In this document: positions 63,765-64,000 of the stretch, piece by piece | Numbering within the stretch: position 1 is the first letter of the stretch | How the letters are laid out: every line of letters starts with the position of its first letter | NCBI RefSeq assembly: GCF_032854445.1 | Contig: NC_088301.1 | Location: 14,194,281 to 14,258,280, forward strand | From: Liolophura sinensis | Lineage: Eukaryota > Mollusca > Polyplacophora > Chitonida > Chitonidae | Direction: 5' to 3' | DNA length: 64,000 bases | Position numbers and translations under genes: made by a program | The notes under the pieces: generated by a model | Databases searched by the model: none | What the model was told of the DNA's origin: nothing | What the model saw: the letters and a program-made list of their open reading frames with translations, nothing else

Positions 63765-64000
63765 ATGTGGGGGCGAGGGGGTTAGCACGCCTGCACAATG
63801 ACCCAGGAGCCTGCACCAATACAGTCGCTGTGAGTTCAAGTCAAGCTCAGGTTGGCTTCCTCTGCAGCCGTACAGGGGAAGGTCTGTCAAGAACCTGTGG
63901 ATGGTCATGGATTTCCTCCCACCACAATGCTGGCTGCCGGCGTATAAGTGAAATGTTGTTGAGTACGTCATAAAACAGCAATGAAATAAAAAAATGAATA
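63765..64000 (+). mobile_element. SINE family 1, running to window end
   Basis: Head with GGGGGTTAGCACGCCTGCAC, B-box GAGTTCAAGTC, core CCACCACAATGCTGGCTGCC and tail to the last base. Confidence 0.75.

Larger units (their letters stand above)
63023..64000. other. SSX2IP intron 11, right end of window
   Basis: Contains two nearly complete SINEs in opposite orientation (63121-63377 and 63765-64000). No further exon was found. Confidence 0.55.

Overview
This is a draft eukaryotic nuclear scaffold from an animal, most likely a spiralian such as a mollusc or brachiopod. The evidence is multi-exon genes with GT/AG introns, best matches to animal-wide protein families, and many copies of tRNA-derived SINEs with a conserved core of the kind known from bivalves and relatives. 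The species cannot be fixed from sequence alone. A 200-base run of N marks an assembly gap. No virus, bacterial operon or CRISPR array was seen.

Layout. (1) 259-8347, minus strand: the 5' four coding exons of an ASXL (Additional sex combs-like) gene, covering the HARE-HTH domain; the rest lies off the left edge. (2) 8348-10901: shared upstream region between two divergent genes. (3) 10969-29481, plus strand: a complete 20-exon CCDC178 coding region (982 codons plus stop; all splice phases agree). (4) 29482-33386: 3' UTRs and spacer between convergent genes. (5) 33387-46140, minus strand: a 10-exon secreted papain-family protease of the 26/29-kDa protease (counting factor associated protein D-like) type, with an assembly gap near its 3' end and an apparent frameshift in exon 6. 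(6) 46141-48365: divergent upstream region. (7) 48366-63022 and beyond, plus strand: the first 11 coding exons of SSX2IP/ADIP (afadin- and alpha-actinin-binding protein), running off the right edge.

The genes have no shared pathway: ASXL is a chromatin (Polycomb deubiquitinase) cofactor, CCDC178 a coiled-coil protein of unclear role, the protease a lysosomal/secreted peptidase, and SSX2IP a junction/centrosome protein. However, the head-to-head ASXL-CCDC178 pair matches the order and orientation of human ASXL3 and CCDC178, which suggests very old microsynteny.

The most unusual signal is that five introns in three unrelated genes carry tandem arrays that start at, or within about 20 bases of, the 5' splice site. 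In at least three the repeat unit is visibly a copy of the end of the preceding exon plus the first intron bases, so the array is a series of decoy splice donors (units of about 85, 50, 51, 29 and 21 bp). In the protease gene each unit joins a T-rich AG acceptor directly to a GTATGG donor, like a recursive-splicing ratchet point. SSX2IP also has a nearly identical 129-bp inverted copy of exon 5 with its acceptor in intron 2. The introns also hold four tRNA-derived SINE families, two small families with shared inverted ends, and a Tigger/pogo-like remnant.
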